A stretch of DNA of 64,000 nucleotides from Microbacterium enclense (GCF_001456955.1 NZ_KQ758468.1:248001-312000); one strand, 5' to 3'; shown: positions 1-8,641, counted from the stretch's first letter. Translations and numbers: made by a program. The notes: a model not told the origin generated them from the sequence alone.

Positions 1-55
1 CTCGTCGCGGAGTTCGTCGCGGGCCTCACACCCCTCCCGAGGAGAAACGCAAACC

Positions 56-1558
56 ATGAGCACCATTCCCGAGAACCCTCGCACCCTGGCCGAGAAGGTC
101 TGGGACGACCATCTCGTCGTCAAGGGCGAGAACGGTCAGCCCGACCTCATCTACATCGACCTGCACCTCGTGCACGAGGTCACCAGCCCCCAGGCGTTCG
201 ACGGTCTGCGCGCCGAGGGTCGTCCCGTGCGCCGGCTCGACCTGACGATCGCCACCGAAGACCACAACACCCCGACGCTCGACATCGACAAGCCGATCGC
301 CGACCTCACCAGCCGCACGCAGATCGAGACCCTGCGCCGCAACGCCGCGGAGTTCGACGTGCGCATCCACTCGCTCGGCGACAAGGAGCAGGGGATCGTC
401 CACGTCGTCGGCCCGCAGCTCGGGCTGACCATGCCGGGCATCACCGTCGTGTGCGGCGACTCGCACACCTCGACCCACGGCGCCTTCGGCGCGATGGCGT
501 TCGGCATCGGCACGAGCGAGGTCGAGCACGTGCTCGCCACCCAGACCCTGCCGCTGAAGCCGTTCAAGACGATGGCGATCACGGTCGAGGGCGACCTCAA
601 GCCGGGCGTCACCGCGAAAGACATCATCCTCGCCATCATCGCCAAGATCGGCGCCAACGGCGGTCAGGGCTATGTGCTCGAGTTCCGCGGCTCGGCGATC
701 CGCTCCCTCTCGATGGAGGGGCGCATGACGATGTGCAACATGTCGATCGAAGCGGGCGCTCGCGCCGGCATGATCGCCCCCGACGAGACCACTTTCGCCT
801 ACGTCAAAGACAAGCCGCACGCCCCGCAGGGTCAGGACTGGGACGACGCCGTCACTTACTGGCGCACGCTGCCGAGCGACGAGGGCGCCGTCTACGACGC
901 CGAGGTGTTCCTCGACGCGAACGAGCTCGAGCCGTTCGTCACCTGGGGCACGAACCCCGGTCAGGGCGTCTCGCTGTCGGACGTCGTGCCCACCCCTGCC
1001 GACATCGCCGATCCCAACGAGCGCGCCGCCGCCGAGCGGGCTCTCGAGTACATGGACCTCCAGGCCGGCACCCCGATGAAGGACATCCGCGTGGATGCCG
1101 TGTTCATGGGCTCGTGCACCAACAGCCGCATCGAAGACCTGCGCGCCTTCGCCTCGGTCATCCAGGGCCGCACCAAGGCCGAGAACGTCCGCGTGATGGT
1201 CGTGCCCGGCTCGGCGCGCGTGCGCCTCGAGGCCGAGGCCGAGGGTCTCGACAAGGTGTTCACCGACTTCGGCGCCGAGTGGCGCTTCGCCGGATGCTCG
1301 ATGTGCCTGGGCATGAACCCCGATCAGCTGGCTCCGGGGGAGCGCTGCGCCTCCACCTCGAACCGCAACTTCGAGGGGCGTCAGGGCAAGGGCGGCCGCA
1401 CGCACCTCGTGTCGCCGCTGGTCGCCGCGGCGACGGCCGTGCGTGGCACGCTGTCGAGCCCGGCCGACCTCGACCCTTCGACAAGCTCAGGGACCGTCCT
1501 TTCGACGGGCTCGGAGACCGTGCCTGCGCAGACCGTTTCGACCGGGTCGGAGGCCTGA
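56..1558 (+). CDS. leuC: 3-isopropylmalate dehydratase large subunit
   Basis: Large subunit of isopropylmalate isomerase; with LeuD it interconverts 2- and 3-isopropylmalate in leucine synthesis in the cytosol. Aconitase fold. The three cysteines expected to hold the 4Fe-4S cluster are visible: Cys354 (GSCTNSR) and Cys414/Cys417 (AGCSMCLG). The motif [13 protein letters not shown] starts near residue 133. ATG follows AGGAGAAA at 40-47. leuD starts 2 bases after the stop, so the two are co-translated. At 500 residues it is about 30 longer than usual: from about residue 473 the tail is Ser/Thr/Gly-rich and is encoded by short repeats (1472-1555). The catalytic part looks intact. Confidence 0.97.
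   Translation: MSTIPENPRTLAEKVWDDHLVVKGENGQPDLIYIDLHLVHEVTSPQAFDGLRAEGRPVRRLDLTIATEDHNTPTLDIDKPIADLTSRTQIETLRRNAAEFDVRIHSLGDKEQGIVHVVGPQLGLTMPGITVVCGDSHTSTHGAFGAMAFGIGTSEVEHVLATQTLPLKPFKTMAITVEGDLKPGVTAKDIILAIIAKIGANGGQGYVLEFRGSAIRSLSMEGRMTMCNMSIEAGARAGMIAPDETTFAYVKDKPHAPQGQDWDDAVTYWRTLPSDEGAVYDAEVFLDANELEPFVTWGTNPGQGVSLSDVVPTPADIADPNERAAAERALEYMDLQAGTPMKDIRVDAVFMGSCTNSRIEDLRAFASVIQGRTKAENVRVMVVPGSARVRLEAEAEGLDKVFTDFGAEWRFAGCSMCLGMNPDQLAPGERCASTSNRNFEGRQGKGGRTHLVSPLVAAATAVRGTLSSPADLDPSTSSGTVLSTGSETVPAQTVSTGSEA
1472..1555. repeat. three REP-like TTCGAC-N-GGTC-type repeats inside the leuC 3' end
   Basis: Three degenerate copies of one unit sit in tandem: CCTTCGACAAGCTCAGGGAC (1475-1494), CTTTCGACGGGCTCGGAGAC (1499-1518) and GTTTCGACCGGGTCGGAGGC (1535-1554). 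The core is TTCGAC followed by A/G/C-rich sequence and GGAC/GGCC. Such units are usually intergenic in actinobacteria (general knowledge, not checked). Here they are read in frame as the last ~28 residues of LeuC. Confidence 0.75.
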
Positions 1559-1560
1559 CC

Positions 1561-2157
1561 ATGGAGAAGTTCACCACGCACACCGGTGTCGCCGCCCCCC
1601 TGAAACGCTCGGCCGTCGACACCGACCAGATCATCCCCGCGGTGTTCCTCAAGCGCGTCACCAAGACCGGCTTCGACGACGCGCTGTTCGCCAACTGGCG
1701 CCAGGACCCCGAGTTCGTCCTGAATCAGGACGCCTACCGCTCGGCATCCATCCTCGTCGCAGGGCCCGACTTCGGCACCGGATCCAGCCGCGAACACGCC
1801 GTGTGGGCGCTGCGCGACTACGGCTTCCAGGTCGTGCTGAGCCCGAAGTTCGCCGATATCTTCCGCGGCAACTCGGGCAAGCAGGGCCTGGTCACGGGCG
1901 TGATCACCGAAGACGAGGTCGAGCAGATCTGGGCCGTCCTCGAGGCGAACCCCGGCATCGAGATGACCGTGGACCTGACCGCGAAGACCGCCACGGTGGG
2001 CGAGCTCCAGGTCTCGTTCGACATCGACGATTACACTAGGTGGCGGCTTCTCGAAGGGCTCGACGACATCGGGCTCACGCTGCGTGACGAAGACAAGATC
2101 ACGCAGTTCGAGGCGCGCCGCGAGGCATGGCGGCCGCGGACACTCCCCGTCCGCTGA
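1561..2157 (+). CDS. leuD: 3-isopropylmalate dehydratase small subunit
   Basis: Small (swivel-domain) subunit of isopropylmalate isomerase, partner of LeuC directly upstream. The 198-residue protein shows the family hallmarks: [12 protein letters not shown] near residue 20, the [17 protein letters not shown] loop near residue 68 that contacts substrate, and [13 protein letters not shown] near 98. Start is the ATG two bases after the leuC stop. Length is normal for the family. A hairpin follows at 2163-2182, which may separate leuCD from the murA operon. Confidence 0.97.
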   Translation: MEKFTTHTGVAAPLKRSAVDTDQIIPAVFLKRVTKTGFDDALFANWRQDPEFVLNQDAYRSASILVAGPDFGTGSSREHAVWALRDYGFQVVLSPKFADIFRGNSGKQGLVTGVITEDEVEQIWAVLEANPGIEMTVDLTAKTATVGELQVSFDIDDYTRWRLLEGLDDIGLTLRDEDKITQFEARREAWRPRTLPVR

Positions 2158-2162
2158 GCCCG

Positions 2163-2182
2163 ATCGACCCGGTCGGGTCGAT
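2163..2182 (+). terminator. hairpin after leuD
   Basis: Perfect 8-bp inverted repeat ATCGACCC / GGGTCGAT with a 4-base loop GGTC, 5 bases after the leuD stop. There is no T-run, so it is either a weak terminator or an mRNA-stabilising stem. Confidence 0.5.
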
Positions 2183-2220
2183 TCGCCGCCCCTCGTCAAC
2201 GAAGTGAGGTCCACCCCCCT

Positions 2221-3594
2221 ATGAGCACACTCGTCACCGATTCCGGAGACCACACCCCCGGGCAGCCGGACTGGGAGGCGGCAGAGACCCTCACGATCCG
2301 TGGAGGGCGTCCGCTGCGCGGCACGGTCGAGGTCAAGGGGGCCAAGAACCTCGTCACGAAGGCGATGGTGGCGGCCCTCCTCGGCGACACCACGAGCACG
2401 CTGCGCGACGTGCCGATGATCAGCGACGTCAAGGTCGTGCGGTCGCTCCTCGAGGTGCACGGCGTGACCGTGACCGAGGGCGACGAAGAGGGCACGCTGC
2501 ACCTCGACCCCTCGGGCGCGGTCGCCGCGCACTTCGAGGAGATCGACGCGCACGCCGGCGCCTCGCGTATTCCGATCCTCTTCTGCGGCCCGCTGCTGCA
2601 CCTGCTGGGCGAGGCGCTGATCCCCGACCTCGGCGGATGCCGCATCGGCGACCGTCCGATCAACTTCCACATGGACGCGCTCCGCGCCTTCGGCGCCGTC
2701 GTCGACAAGAGCTACGAGGGCATCCGCATCACGGCCCCCAACGGCTTGCACGGGGCGAACATCACGCTGCCGTACCCGAGCGTCGGGGCGACCGAGCAGG
2801 TGCTGCTCACCGCCGTGCGCGCCAAGGGCGTGACGGAGCTGCGCAACGCCGCGATCGAGCCCGAGATCATGGACCTCATCGCGGTGCTGCAGAAGATGGG
2901 CGCGATCATCTCGTACGAGCCCAACCGCGTCATCTTCATCGAGGGCGTCGAGCGTCTCGACGGGTACGACCACCGCGCGATCTTCGACCGGAACGAAGCC
3001 GCCTCCTGGGCGTGCGCGGCCCTCGCCACCGACGGCGAGATCTTCGCCAAGGGCGCCCGCCAGCAGGACATGCTGACCTTCCTCAACGTCTTCCGCAAGG
3101 CCGGCGGCTGGTTCGACGTACGCGAAGACGGCATCCTGTTCCGTCGCGGCGACGCGCTCAAGCCCGTCATGGTCGAGACCGACGTGCACCCCGGCTTCAT
3201 GACCGACTGGCAGCAGCCGCTCATCGTCGCGCTGACCCAGGCCGCCGGCACGTCCGTCGTGCACGAGACGGTCTACGAGAACCGTCTCGGCTTCACGGAG
3301 GCGTTGAACAAGATGGGCGCCGACATCGTCGTGCACCCCAAGGGCCTCGCCAGCGCCGACCGACGCGTTCCGCGCCGCGACCTCGAGCAGGCCGCCGTCA
3401 TCAACGGCCCGACGGCGCTGCACGCGGCGGACGTCGAGGTTCCCGACCTGCGCGGGGGATACAGCTACGTCATCGCCGCCCTCGCCGCGAAGGGCGAGTC
3501 GACGGTGCGCAACATCGGGATCATCCGTCGCGGCTACGAGAAGTTCCTCGAGAAGCTCACGGCCCTCGACGCCGACTTCGACGTCGCCGAGTGA
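2221..3594 (+). CDS. murA: UDP-N-acetylglucosamine 1-carboxyvinyltransferase
   Basis: First committed step of peptidoglycan synthesis: transfers enolpyruvyl from PEP to UDP-GlcNAc in the cytosol. EPSP-synthase-like two-domain fold, 457 residues with about 20 extra at the N-terminus. The substrate motif VKGAKNLVTKAMVAALL is near residue 38. The active-site loop reads LGGCRIGDRP, with the catalytic Cys at residue 140. Mycobacterial MurA has Asp here, which gives fosfomycin resistance, so this enzyme keeps the sensitive form (family knowledge). ATG start follows GTGAGG. The stop overlaps the plsC start by 4 bases (GTGA). Confidence 0.95.
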   Translation: MSTLVTDSGDHTPGQPDWEAAETLTIRGGRPLRGTVEVKGAKNLVTKAMVAALLGDTTSTLRDVPMISDVKVVRSLLEVHGVTVTEGDEEGTLHLDPSGAVAAHFEEIDAHAGASRIPILFCGPLLHLLGEALIPDLGGCRIGDRPINFHMDALRAFGAVVDKSYEGIRITAPNGLHGANITLPYPSVGATEQVLLTAVRAKGVTELRNAAIEPEIMDLIAVLQKMGAIISYEPNRVIFIEGVERLDGYDHRAIFDRNEAASWACAALATDGEIFAKGARQQDMLTFLNVFRKAGGWFDVREDGILFRRGDALKPVMVETDVHPGFMTDWQQPLIVALTQAAGTSVVHETVYENRLGFTEALNKMGADIVVHPKGLASADRRVPRRDLEQAAVINGPTALHAADVEVPDLRGGYSYVIAALAAKGESTVRNIGIIRRGYEKFLEKLTALDADFDVAE

Positions 3595-4340
3595 CCGCGG
3601 TGAGCGCGACCCCCGAGACGAGTCGCCCGAGCATCTTCTGGCCGCTCGCGGCGATCATCGTGCCCGCGGTGGGGCTGTTCGCCCGCATCGAGGTGCGCGG
3701 TGCCGAGAACCTGCCGCGCGAGGGCGCGTACGTGCTCGCACCCAACCACAACTCCGAGTTCGACCCGCTCGTCGTGGCCGTCGCCGTGTGGCGCCTCGGA
3801 CGCGCGCCGCGGTTCATGGCGAAGGAGAGCCTGTTCCGCGTTCCCGTCCTGGGCGCGGCGTTGAAGGCGACGGGCATGGTGCCCGTGCCCCGGGCGTCGT
3901 CGGGGGCGAGCCAGTCGATGAAGGCGGCCGAGCAGATCGCCCGTGACGGCCGCGGCGTCATCGTCTACGCCGAGGGCACGCTCACCCGCGACCCCGACCT
4001 CTGGCCCATGCGCGGCAAGACCGGCGCCGTCCGCCTGGCACTGGCCGGCGACCTCCCGCTCATCCCGATGGCGCAGTGGGGCGTTCAGGAGATCCTTCCC
4101 CGGTACGGCAAGCTGAAGTTCCCGCGGCGGTCGCACGTCGTCGTGGAGTTCGGACCCGCCATGGACCTGTCGTCGTACGCGGGGACGCCGCCGCAGCCGT
4201 CGGCGCTCGTCGCGGCGACCGACGCGATGATGAACCGGGTCGCGGCGATGCTCTCCGGCATCCGGGGCCTTCCCGCACCCGCGGAGCGCTGGGATCCGAC
4301 CAAGCACGGCCAGAACGAGACGGGGCGCCTTGAGCCGTAA
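3591..4340 (+). CDS. plsC: 1-acyl-sn-glycerol-3-phosphate acyltransferase (PlsC family)
   Basis: Membrane-associated acyltransferase that acylates lysophosphatidate to phosphatidate in phospholipid synthesis. Residues about 15-31 form a hydrophobic anchor. The HX4D catalytic motif is His53-Asp58 (NHNSEFD), and the glycerol-phosphate-binding motif appears as YAEGTLTRD. Start taken as GTG 3591, whose GTGA overlaps the murA stop; GTG 3600 is an alternative. The end overlaps gpsA by 11 bases. Being next to gpsA, which makes glycerol 3-phosphate, supports a phospholipid role. The exact acyl substrate cannot be read from the sequence. Confidence 0.88.
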   Translation: MTAVSATPETSRPSIFWPLAAIIVPAVGLFARIEVRGAENLPREGAYVLAPNHNSEFDPLVVAVAVWRLGRAPRFMAKESLFRVPVLGAALKATGMVPVPRASSGASQSMKAAEQIARDGRGVIVYAEGTLTRDPDLWPMRGKTGAVRLALAGDLPLIPMAQWGVQEILPRYGKLKFPRRSHVVVEFGPAMDLSSYAGTPPQPSALVAATDAMMNRVAAMLSGIRGLPAPAERWDPTKHGQNETGRLEP

Positions 4341-5472
4341 GAACGTCCTGCCCGCGGTGGGACCGAAGGTCGCCGTCGTCGGCGCCGGCAGTTGGGGCAC
4401 GACGTTCGGCAAGATCCTCGCCGACGGCGGGGCGTCGGTCGTCATGTGGGCCCGTCGCCCCGAGCTGGCGGCCGAGATCACCGAGTCTAAGCGGAACAGC
4501 CGCTACCTGTCGGGCATCAATCTGCCCCGCACGATGACCGCGACCACCGACCTCGCCGAGGCGCTGCGCGGCGCGGCGCAGATCTACCTGTCGGTGCCGA
4601 GCCAGTCGCTGCGCGAGAACCTTGCTGCGATCAGGCCCCTCGTCGCGCACACAGACGTGCCCATCGTCTCGCTCATGAAGGGCGTCGAGAAGTCGACGGG
4701 TCTGCGCATGAGCCAGGTCATCGAGCAGGTGCTGCAGTGCGACCCGGCCCGCATCGCCGTGGCATCCGGGCCCAACCTCGCCCTCGAGATCGCCCGTGAG
4801 CAGCCGACGGCTGCCGTCATCAGCTCGCTCAGCCCCGAGACGGCCGAGGCCGTCGCGCGTCGCGCGCGCAATAAGTACTTCCGCTCGTTCGTCAACACCG
4901 ACGTGATCGGCACTGAGTTCGGCGGCGTGCTGAAGAACCTCATCGCGGTCGCCATCGGCATCGTCGACGGTGTCGGCTACGGCGAGAACACGAAGGCTTC
5001 CATCATCACGCGCGGACTGGTCGAGATGACCGACTTCGCCGTCGCGCAGGGGGCGCAGCCCGAGACGCTGCAGGGGCTCGCCGGGCTCGGCGATCTGATC
5101 GCCACGTGCCAGTCGCCGCTCAGCCGCAACAACACCGCCGGGCGACTGCTCGGTCAGGGTTACGGCTACAAAGAGGTCGTGGCCCAGATGCAGCAGACCG
5201 CCGAGGGCCTGGCATCCGTGGCCCCCGTGCTCCAGCTCGCGAAGCAGGTCGGTGTCGACATGCCCATCGTGCAGCAGGTGAAGATGGTGCTCGACGGGAC
5301 CATGGACCCCCGTGACATCGCACCGCACCTGACGACAGACGACGACCAGCCGCAGGGCGAGAGGACGCAGAATGACCAATCCGGTGGTGGTGGTGCTCTT
5401 CGGCGGGCGCTCCAGCGAGCACTCGATCAGTTCCGCCACGGCGGGCGGGGTGCTGCGGGCGATCGACCGTGA
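4330..5472 (+). CDS. gpsA: glycerol-3-phosphate dehydrogenase [NAD(P)+]
   Basis: Reduces dihydroxyacetone phosphate to sn-glycerol 3-phosphate, the backbone for phospholipids. Rossmann motif GAGSWG at residues 18-23, then the GpsA signature with VASGPNLALEIA and GTEFGGVLKNLIAVAIGI (catalytic Lys in LKN), and GLAGLGDL near residue 253. Start is TTG 4330, inside the plsC end. The frame stays open to 5472, so the last 33 codons lie within ddl: 380 residues against the usual 330-345. The tail after PHLTTDDDQPQGERTQ looks like read-through of ddl sequence, either a natural long overlap or a 3' frameshift. Confidence 0.92.
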   Translation: MSRKNVLPAVGPKVAVVGAGSWGTTFGKILADGGASVVMWARRPELAAEITESKRNSRYLSGINLPRTMTATTDLAEALRGAAQIYLSVPSQSLRENLAAIRPLVAHTDVPIVSLMKGVEKSTGLRMSQVIEQVLQCDPARIAVASGPNLALEIAREQPTAAVISSLSPETAEAVARRARNKYFRSFVNTDVIGTEFGGVLKNLIAVAIGIVDGVGYGENTKASIITRGLVEMTDFAVAQGAQPETLQGLAGLGDLIATCQSPLSRNNTAGRLLGQGYGYKEVVAQMQQTAEGLASVAPVLQLAKQVGVDMPIVQQVKMVLDGTMDPRDIAPHLTTDDDQPQGERTQNDQSGGGGALRRALQRALDQFRHGGRGAAGDRP

Positions 5473-6457
5473 CCGCTTCCGGGTGATCCCGGTCGGCATC
5501 ACCCGCGACGGGGCGTTCGTGCTCGAAGACGACGACCCCGACAAGTTCGCGCTCCGCCCCGAGGCCCTACCCGAGGTGGTCGACAACGGCACGCGCGTGC
5601 GGCTGCCCGACTCGACGCTGTCGCGCGAATGGACGGTGACCGATGCCGAGGGCACCAGGTCGCTCGGCGACGTCGACGTCGTGCTGCCGATCCTGCACGG
5701 ACGCTTCGGCGAAGACGGCACCGTGCAGGGGCTGCTCGAACTGCTCGGCATCCCGTACGCGGGCGGCGGTGTGCTCATGTCGGCCATCGGCATGAACAAG
5801 AACGTCACCAAGCAGGTGCTGCGCTCGGCGAACGTGCCGGTCGTGCCGTGGGTCGCCGTCACGCGCGCCGACCTCGCACGAGATCGCGCTCTGTGGGAGC
5901 GCCGCATCCGCGCGCTCGACCTGCCCGTGTTCGTCAAGCCCAACGAGGCGGGCTCGAGCGTCGGCGTGACCAAGGTGTCGGCCTGGGACGAGTTGGATGC
6001 CGCCCTCGACACCGCATTCGCCGAAGACGGTCTGGTGCTCGTCGAGCAGGCGATCGTCGGCCGTGAACTGGAGTGCGGCGTGCTGCCCGGACGCGACGGG
6101 GGACCGGTGCGAGTCTCGGTGGCCGGCGAGATCGTCGTCACGGGTCGGGAGTTCTACGACTTCGAGGCCAAGTACCTCGACGCGCCGGGGGTCGACCTCG
6201 TGTGTCCGGCAGAGCTGGGCGACGGCGAGCTGGCCGAGATGCAGCGGATCGCCGCGAAGGCGTTCGAGGCGATCGGCGGGCAGGGTCTCGCGCGCGTGGA
6301 CTTCTTCTACACGGGCACCGAGTTCTACGTGAACGAGGTCAACACGATGCCCGGCTTCACGCCGATCTCCATGTTCCCGACATGCTGGATCGCGTCGGGG
6401 CTGAGCTATCCCGACCTGATCAGCGATCTGCTCGACGCGGCGCTCGCGAAGGCCTGA
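5372..6457 (+). CDS. ddl: D-alanine--D-alanine ligase
   Basis: ATP-grasp enzyme that joins two D-alanines for the peptidoglycan stem peptide. 361 residues. Visible family features: N-terminal VVVLFGGRSSEHSIS, the PILHGRFGEDGTVQGLLE substrate segment, the ATP-grasp lysine region VFVKPNEAGSSVGVTKV, and the C-terminal RVDFFYTGTEFYVNEVNTMPGFTPISMFP with metal-binding Glu/Asn. The ATG start is well supported by homology although it lies 101 bases inside the gpsA frame. Last gene of the murA-plsC-gpsA-ddl operon; no clear terminator follows, and the repeat block at 6475 begins 18 bases later. Confidence 0.96.
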   Translation: MTNPVVVVLFGGRSSEHSISSATAGGVLRAIDRDRFRVIPVGITRDGAFVLEDDDPDKFALRPEALPEVVDNGTRVRLPDSTLSREWTVTDAEGTRSLGDVDVVLPILHGRFGEDGTVQGLLELLGIPYAGGGVLMSAIGMNKNVTKQVLRSANVPVVPWVAVTRADLARDRALWERRIRALDLPVFVKPNEAGSSVGVTKVSAWDELDAALDTAFAEDGLVLVEQAIVGRELECGVLPGRDGGPVRVSVAGEIVVTGREFYDFEAKYLDAPGVDLVCPAELGDGELAEMQRIAAKAFEAIGGQGLARVDFFYTGTEFYVNEVNTMPGFTPISMFPTCWIASGLSYPDLISDLLDAALAKA

Positions 6458-6474
6458 GCCCCGCGGGTCGCGCG

Positions 6475-6589
6475 CGGCGCGGGCCGCGGCGTTTGCGGTG
6501 ACTTGCGTCTTGTGTTCGTCCGGTGGGTGTTCGGGCGGGCATAGGGCGCGAGTCACTCTGAGAGGTGTTCGCGGGGCCGTGGGGCGGGG
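6475..6589. repeat. 115-base direct repeat, copy A (contains palindrome unit 1)
   Basis: Matches 6814-6928 with two mismatches in 115 bases, offset 339. It contains stem-loop unit 1 at 6498-6556, whose arms GTGACTTGCG and CGCGAGTCAC flank about 39 bases. The arms extend to 17 pairs if G-T pairs are allowed. Confidence 0.85.
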
Positions 6590-6634
6590 TCGCGCGTGCG
6601 GGTCGTTGCGGCCCTAGCGGGGGCGGCGCTCGGT

Positions 6635-6695
6635 GTTGACTTGCGCCCTGTGCTCGCCAGACGGCGGCTTAGGCGTGCGTTTGGCGCGAGTCAAC
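6635..6695. repeat. palindromic repeat family 1, unit 2
   Basis: Arms GTTGACTTGCGCC (6635-6647) and GGCGCGAGTCAAC (6683-6695) pair over 13 positions with a single T-G wobble. Same family as units 1, 3 and 4, but with both outer arm bases changed together (GTTGACT/AGTCAAC against GTGACT/AGTCAC). Confidence 0.8.
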
Positions 6696-6813
6696 ATCGG
6701 CGGCCGCGTGCCGCGCGTGGGGTGGCGGGGCGCGGCCCTCGCACGGACGCGTCGTGCGGCCGTCGCGTGGGCGGGTCGCGCACGTGGCGCGGCGTCGGCG
6801 GAGGGCGCGGCGT

Positions 6814-6928
6814 CGGCGCGGGCCGCGGCGTTTGCGGTGACTTGCGTCTTGTGTTCGTCCGGTGGGTGTTCGGGCGGGCATAGGGCGCGAGTCACTTTGA
6901 GAGGTGTTCGCGAGGCCGTGGGGCGGGG
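6814..6928. repeat. 115-base direct repeat, copy B (contains palindrome unit 3)
   Basis: Second copy of the 115-base repeat. It differs from copy A by T for C in AGTCACTTTGAG and A for G in TTCGCGAGGCC. Stem-loop unit 3 lies at 6837-6895. Confidence 0.85.
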
Positions 6929-6935
6929 CTTTGCG

Positions 6936-6994
6936 GTGACTTGCGGCCTGTGGTCGTCACGCGGGGGTTCGGGCGGACACAAGTCGCAAGTCAG
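6936..6994. repeat. palindromic repeat family 1, unit 4
   Basis: Arms TGACTTGCG (6937-6945) and CGCAAGTCA (6985-6993) are perfectly complementary. Four further pairs (CTTGTG/CACAAG-like) extend the stem imperfectly. It starts 7 bases after direct repeat copy B. Confidence 0.75.
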
Positions 6995-7082
6995 CGGGTT
7001 ATGGGAGCCGGCGGCGAGAGCGGTCGAGGCGCGCCCAGGGCGACGTCGGGGGGCCGGCCTGCCCGAGGCGACGATCCGAGGC

Positions 7083-7592
7083 CTACGGCGTCGGTGACGG
7101 CGCCGGGGTGGCCGTCGCGTCGGAGAGCGCCGTGCAGGCCGAACCCGTCGGCTGCAGGTAGTCGCGGATGAGGGGTCCCAGCGCCTGGGCGACGTCGCCG
7201 CTGCTGGCGACGTCGAAGTCGAGGTAGACCTGTAGGGCGGGAGAGCGTCCGAAGGTGGTCAACGTGTAACGGTTGTCGGCGGCCTGCGACTCGTCGACGA
7301 GCCAGTCGACGCCGTCGAACGTGCGACACGGCAGGGTCGACGGTGCGGGCGGCTCGAGTCCGCACGTCATCAGAATGGATGCCGGGTCGCCCCAGGCCCC
7401 CGTCGCTTGCGCGTCGGTCCACCGGCGCTGCTGCCCGGAGATGCTCTTCGGCAGCTTCGCGATGACCGAGGCGCAGGCCGGGTCGTTGGCGAGCTTCGCC
7501 GGTTCCATCGCGACCGTCGTGCTGCACGCCGCGAGTCCCGGAAGCAGAACGAGGGCGGCCAGAAGCGCGAGGGGGCGGGAGGAGCGGGGCAC
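7083..7592 (-). CDS. DUF3515 family lipoprotein
   Basis: Predicted secreted lipoprotein of 169 residues: signal peptide with basic N-terminus, hydrophobic core and lipobox LAAC, lipidated Cys23. The mature part has three further cysteines (DPAC, TCGLEPP, PCRTF) plus one near the C-terminus (GSACT), so two disulfides are possible. Trp-rich motifs GAWGDPASILMTCG and DGVDWLVDES fit DUF3515, an actinobacterial family of unknown function commonly found beside thiL. Divergent from thiL with only 25 bases between starts. The C-terminus is Pro/Thr/Ala-rich. Function unknown. Confidence 0.8.
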   Translation of the reverse strand: MPRSSRPLALLAALVLLPGLAACSTTVAMEPAKLANDPACASVIAKLPKSISGQQRRWTDAQATGAWGDPASILMTCGLEPPAPSTLPCRTFDGVDWLVDESQAADNRYTLTTFGRSPALQVYLDFDVASSGDVAQALGPLIRDYLQPTGSACTALSDATATPAPSPTP

Positions 7593-7617
7593 CCGTCCAG
7601 GCTAATAGCGTGGGGGA

Positions 7618-8622
7618 GTGACCGACGCCGAGCCCAGCCGTGAGACCACCGTGGGGGAGCTGTCCGAGGGGCAGATCCTGCGTGGCATCCTCGACCGCCT
7701 CCCGCCCTCCAGCGCCCCCGTCGGTCCGGGCGACGACGCCGCGGTTCTGTCGGTGCCCGACGGGCGGGTCGTCGCCACGACCGACACGCTCGTACACGGT
7801 CCCGACTTCCGGCTGGCATGGTCGTCGCCGTTCGACCTCGGTTTCAAGGCCGCCGCGGTGAACCTCGCCGACGTCGCGGCGATGGGCGCCCGCCCGATCG
7901 CGCTGCTGGTCGCGTTGGCGATGCCCGACGCGACCCCGGTGTCGTTCGTGCGCGGCTTCGCCGACGGCCTGGCGGCGGCCTGCGCCGAACTCGCGCCCGG
8001 CTGCGCGGTCGAGGGCGGCGATCTCACGGTGTCCGACACCTTGACGATCGCGGTGACCGCCCTCGGCAGTCTCGACGGTCGCGCCCCCGTGCGCCGGTCG
8101 GGCGCGCGCGTGGGCGACGGCGTGTACGTCATCGGCGAGCTGGGCGAGGCGGCCCGCGGGCTCGACGTGCTCTTCGAGCGTTTCACGGATGCCGACGGAT
8201 CCCCCGTCGCGCTGACCGCCGAGGCGCGCGACGCGCTCGACGCCGCGGACGCGAAGGCGCTGTCGCGTCAGCTGACTCCGCGCCCGCCGCTGGCCGAGGC
8301 GCTGCGCGCCGCGGCATCCGGGGCGACGGCGATGATGGACGTCTCCGACGGACTCGCGCTGGATGCCACCCGCCTGGCGGACGCGTCGGGCGTCACGATC
8401 GCACTCGATTCCGCGACCCTGGGCGACGACCCCGCGCGCGCGCTCGGCGGGGGAGAGGATCACGGCTTCCTCGTCGCCTTCGCTCCGGATGCCGAGCCCC
8501 TCGGCCGCCGCATCGGCACCGTCGTGGCGCGCGGCGCCGAAGCGCTCACCGTCGACGGGCGTGCGTGGACCGGCCGTGTCGGTTGGGACCCATACCGCGA
8601 CTGGGACGCCGGGCGGGGCTGA
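7618..8622 (+). CDS. thiL: thiamine-monophosphate kinase
   Basis: Phosphorylates thiamine monophosphate to thiamine pyrophosphate with ATP. AIR-synthase-like (PurM) fold. Family motifs: VGPGDDAAVL near residue 35, DTLVHGPDFR, the metal/ATP-binding NLADVAAMGA near 82, EGGDLTVSDTLTIAVTALG near 128 and MMDVSDGLALDATRLA near 240. 334 residues, normal length. GTG start directly follows GGGGGA, with a TAATAG hexamer at 7603-7608, so the mRNA may be nearly leaderless. A hairpin at 8642-8669 separates it from convergent rsmD. Confidence 0.94.
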   Translation: MTDAEPSRETTVGELSEGQILRGILDRLPPSSAPVGPGDDAAVLSVPDGRVVATTDTLVHGPDFRLAWSSPFDLGFKAAAVNLADVAAMGARPIALLVALAMPDATPVSFVRGFADGLAAACAELAPGCAVEGGDLTVSDTLTIAVTALGSLDGRAPVRRSGARVGDGVYVIGELGEAARGLDVLFERFTDADGSPVALTAEARDALDAADAKALSRQLTPRPPLAEALRAAASGATAMMDVSDGLALDATRLADASGVTIALDSATLGDDPARALGGGEDHGFLVAFAPDAEPLGRRIGTVVARGAEALTVDGRAWTGRVGWDPYRDWDAGRG

Positions 8623-8641
8623 CCCCGCTGCGGCGACGAGG

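Larger units (their letters stand above)
6458..7082. other. 625-base non-coding block with palindromic repeats
   Basis: Gap between ddl and the DUF3515 gene. It holds a 115-base direct repeat and four related stem-loop units. Open frames crossing it repeat the same peptides in step with the DNA repeats and show no start signals or known domain, so I read none as a gene. Confidence 0.75.

Noticed and set aside
1381..3423. 680-codon open frame on the minus strand opposite leuD and murA
   Set aside because: High-G+C antisense frame over two clear genes; low-complexity Arg/Val/Asp/Gly translation and no domain.
6458..7082. Small genes in the repeat block (for example frames at 6596-6883 and 6633-7097)
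   Set aside because: They repeat the same peptide in step with the 115-base duplication and lack start signals.
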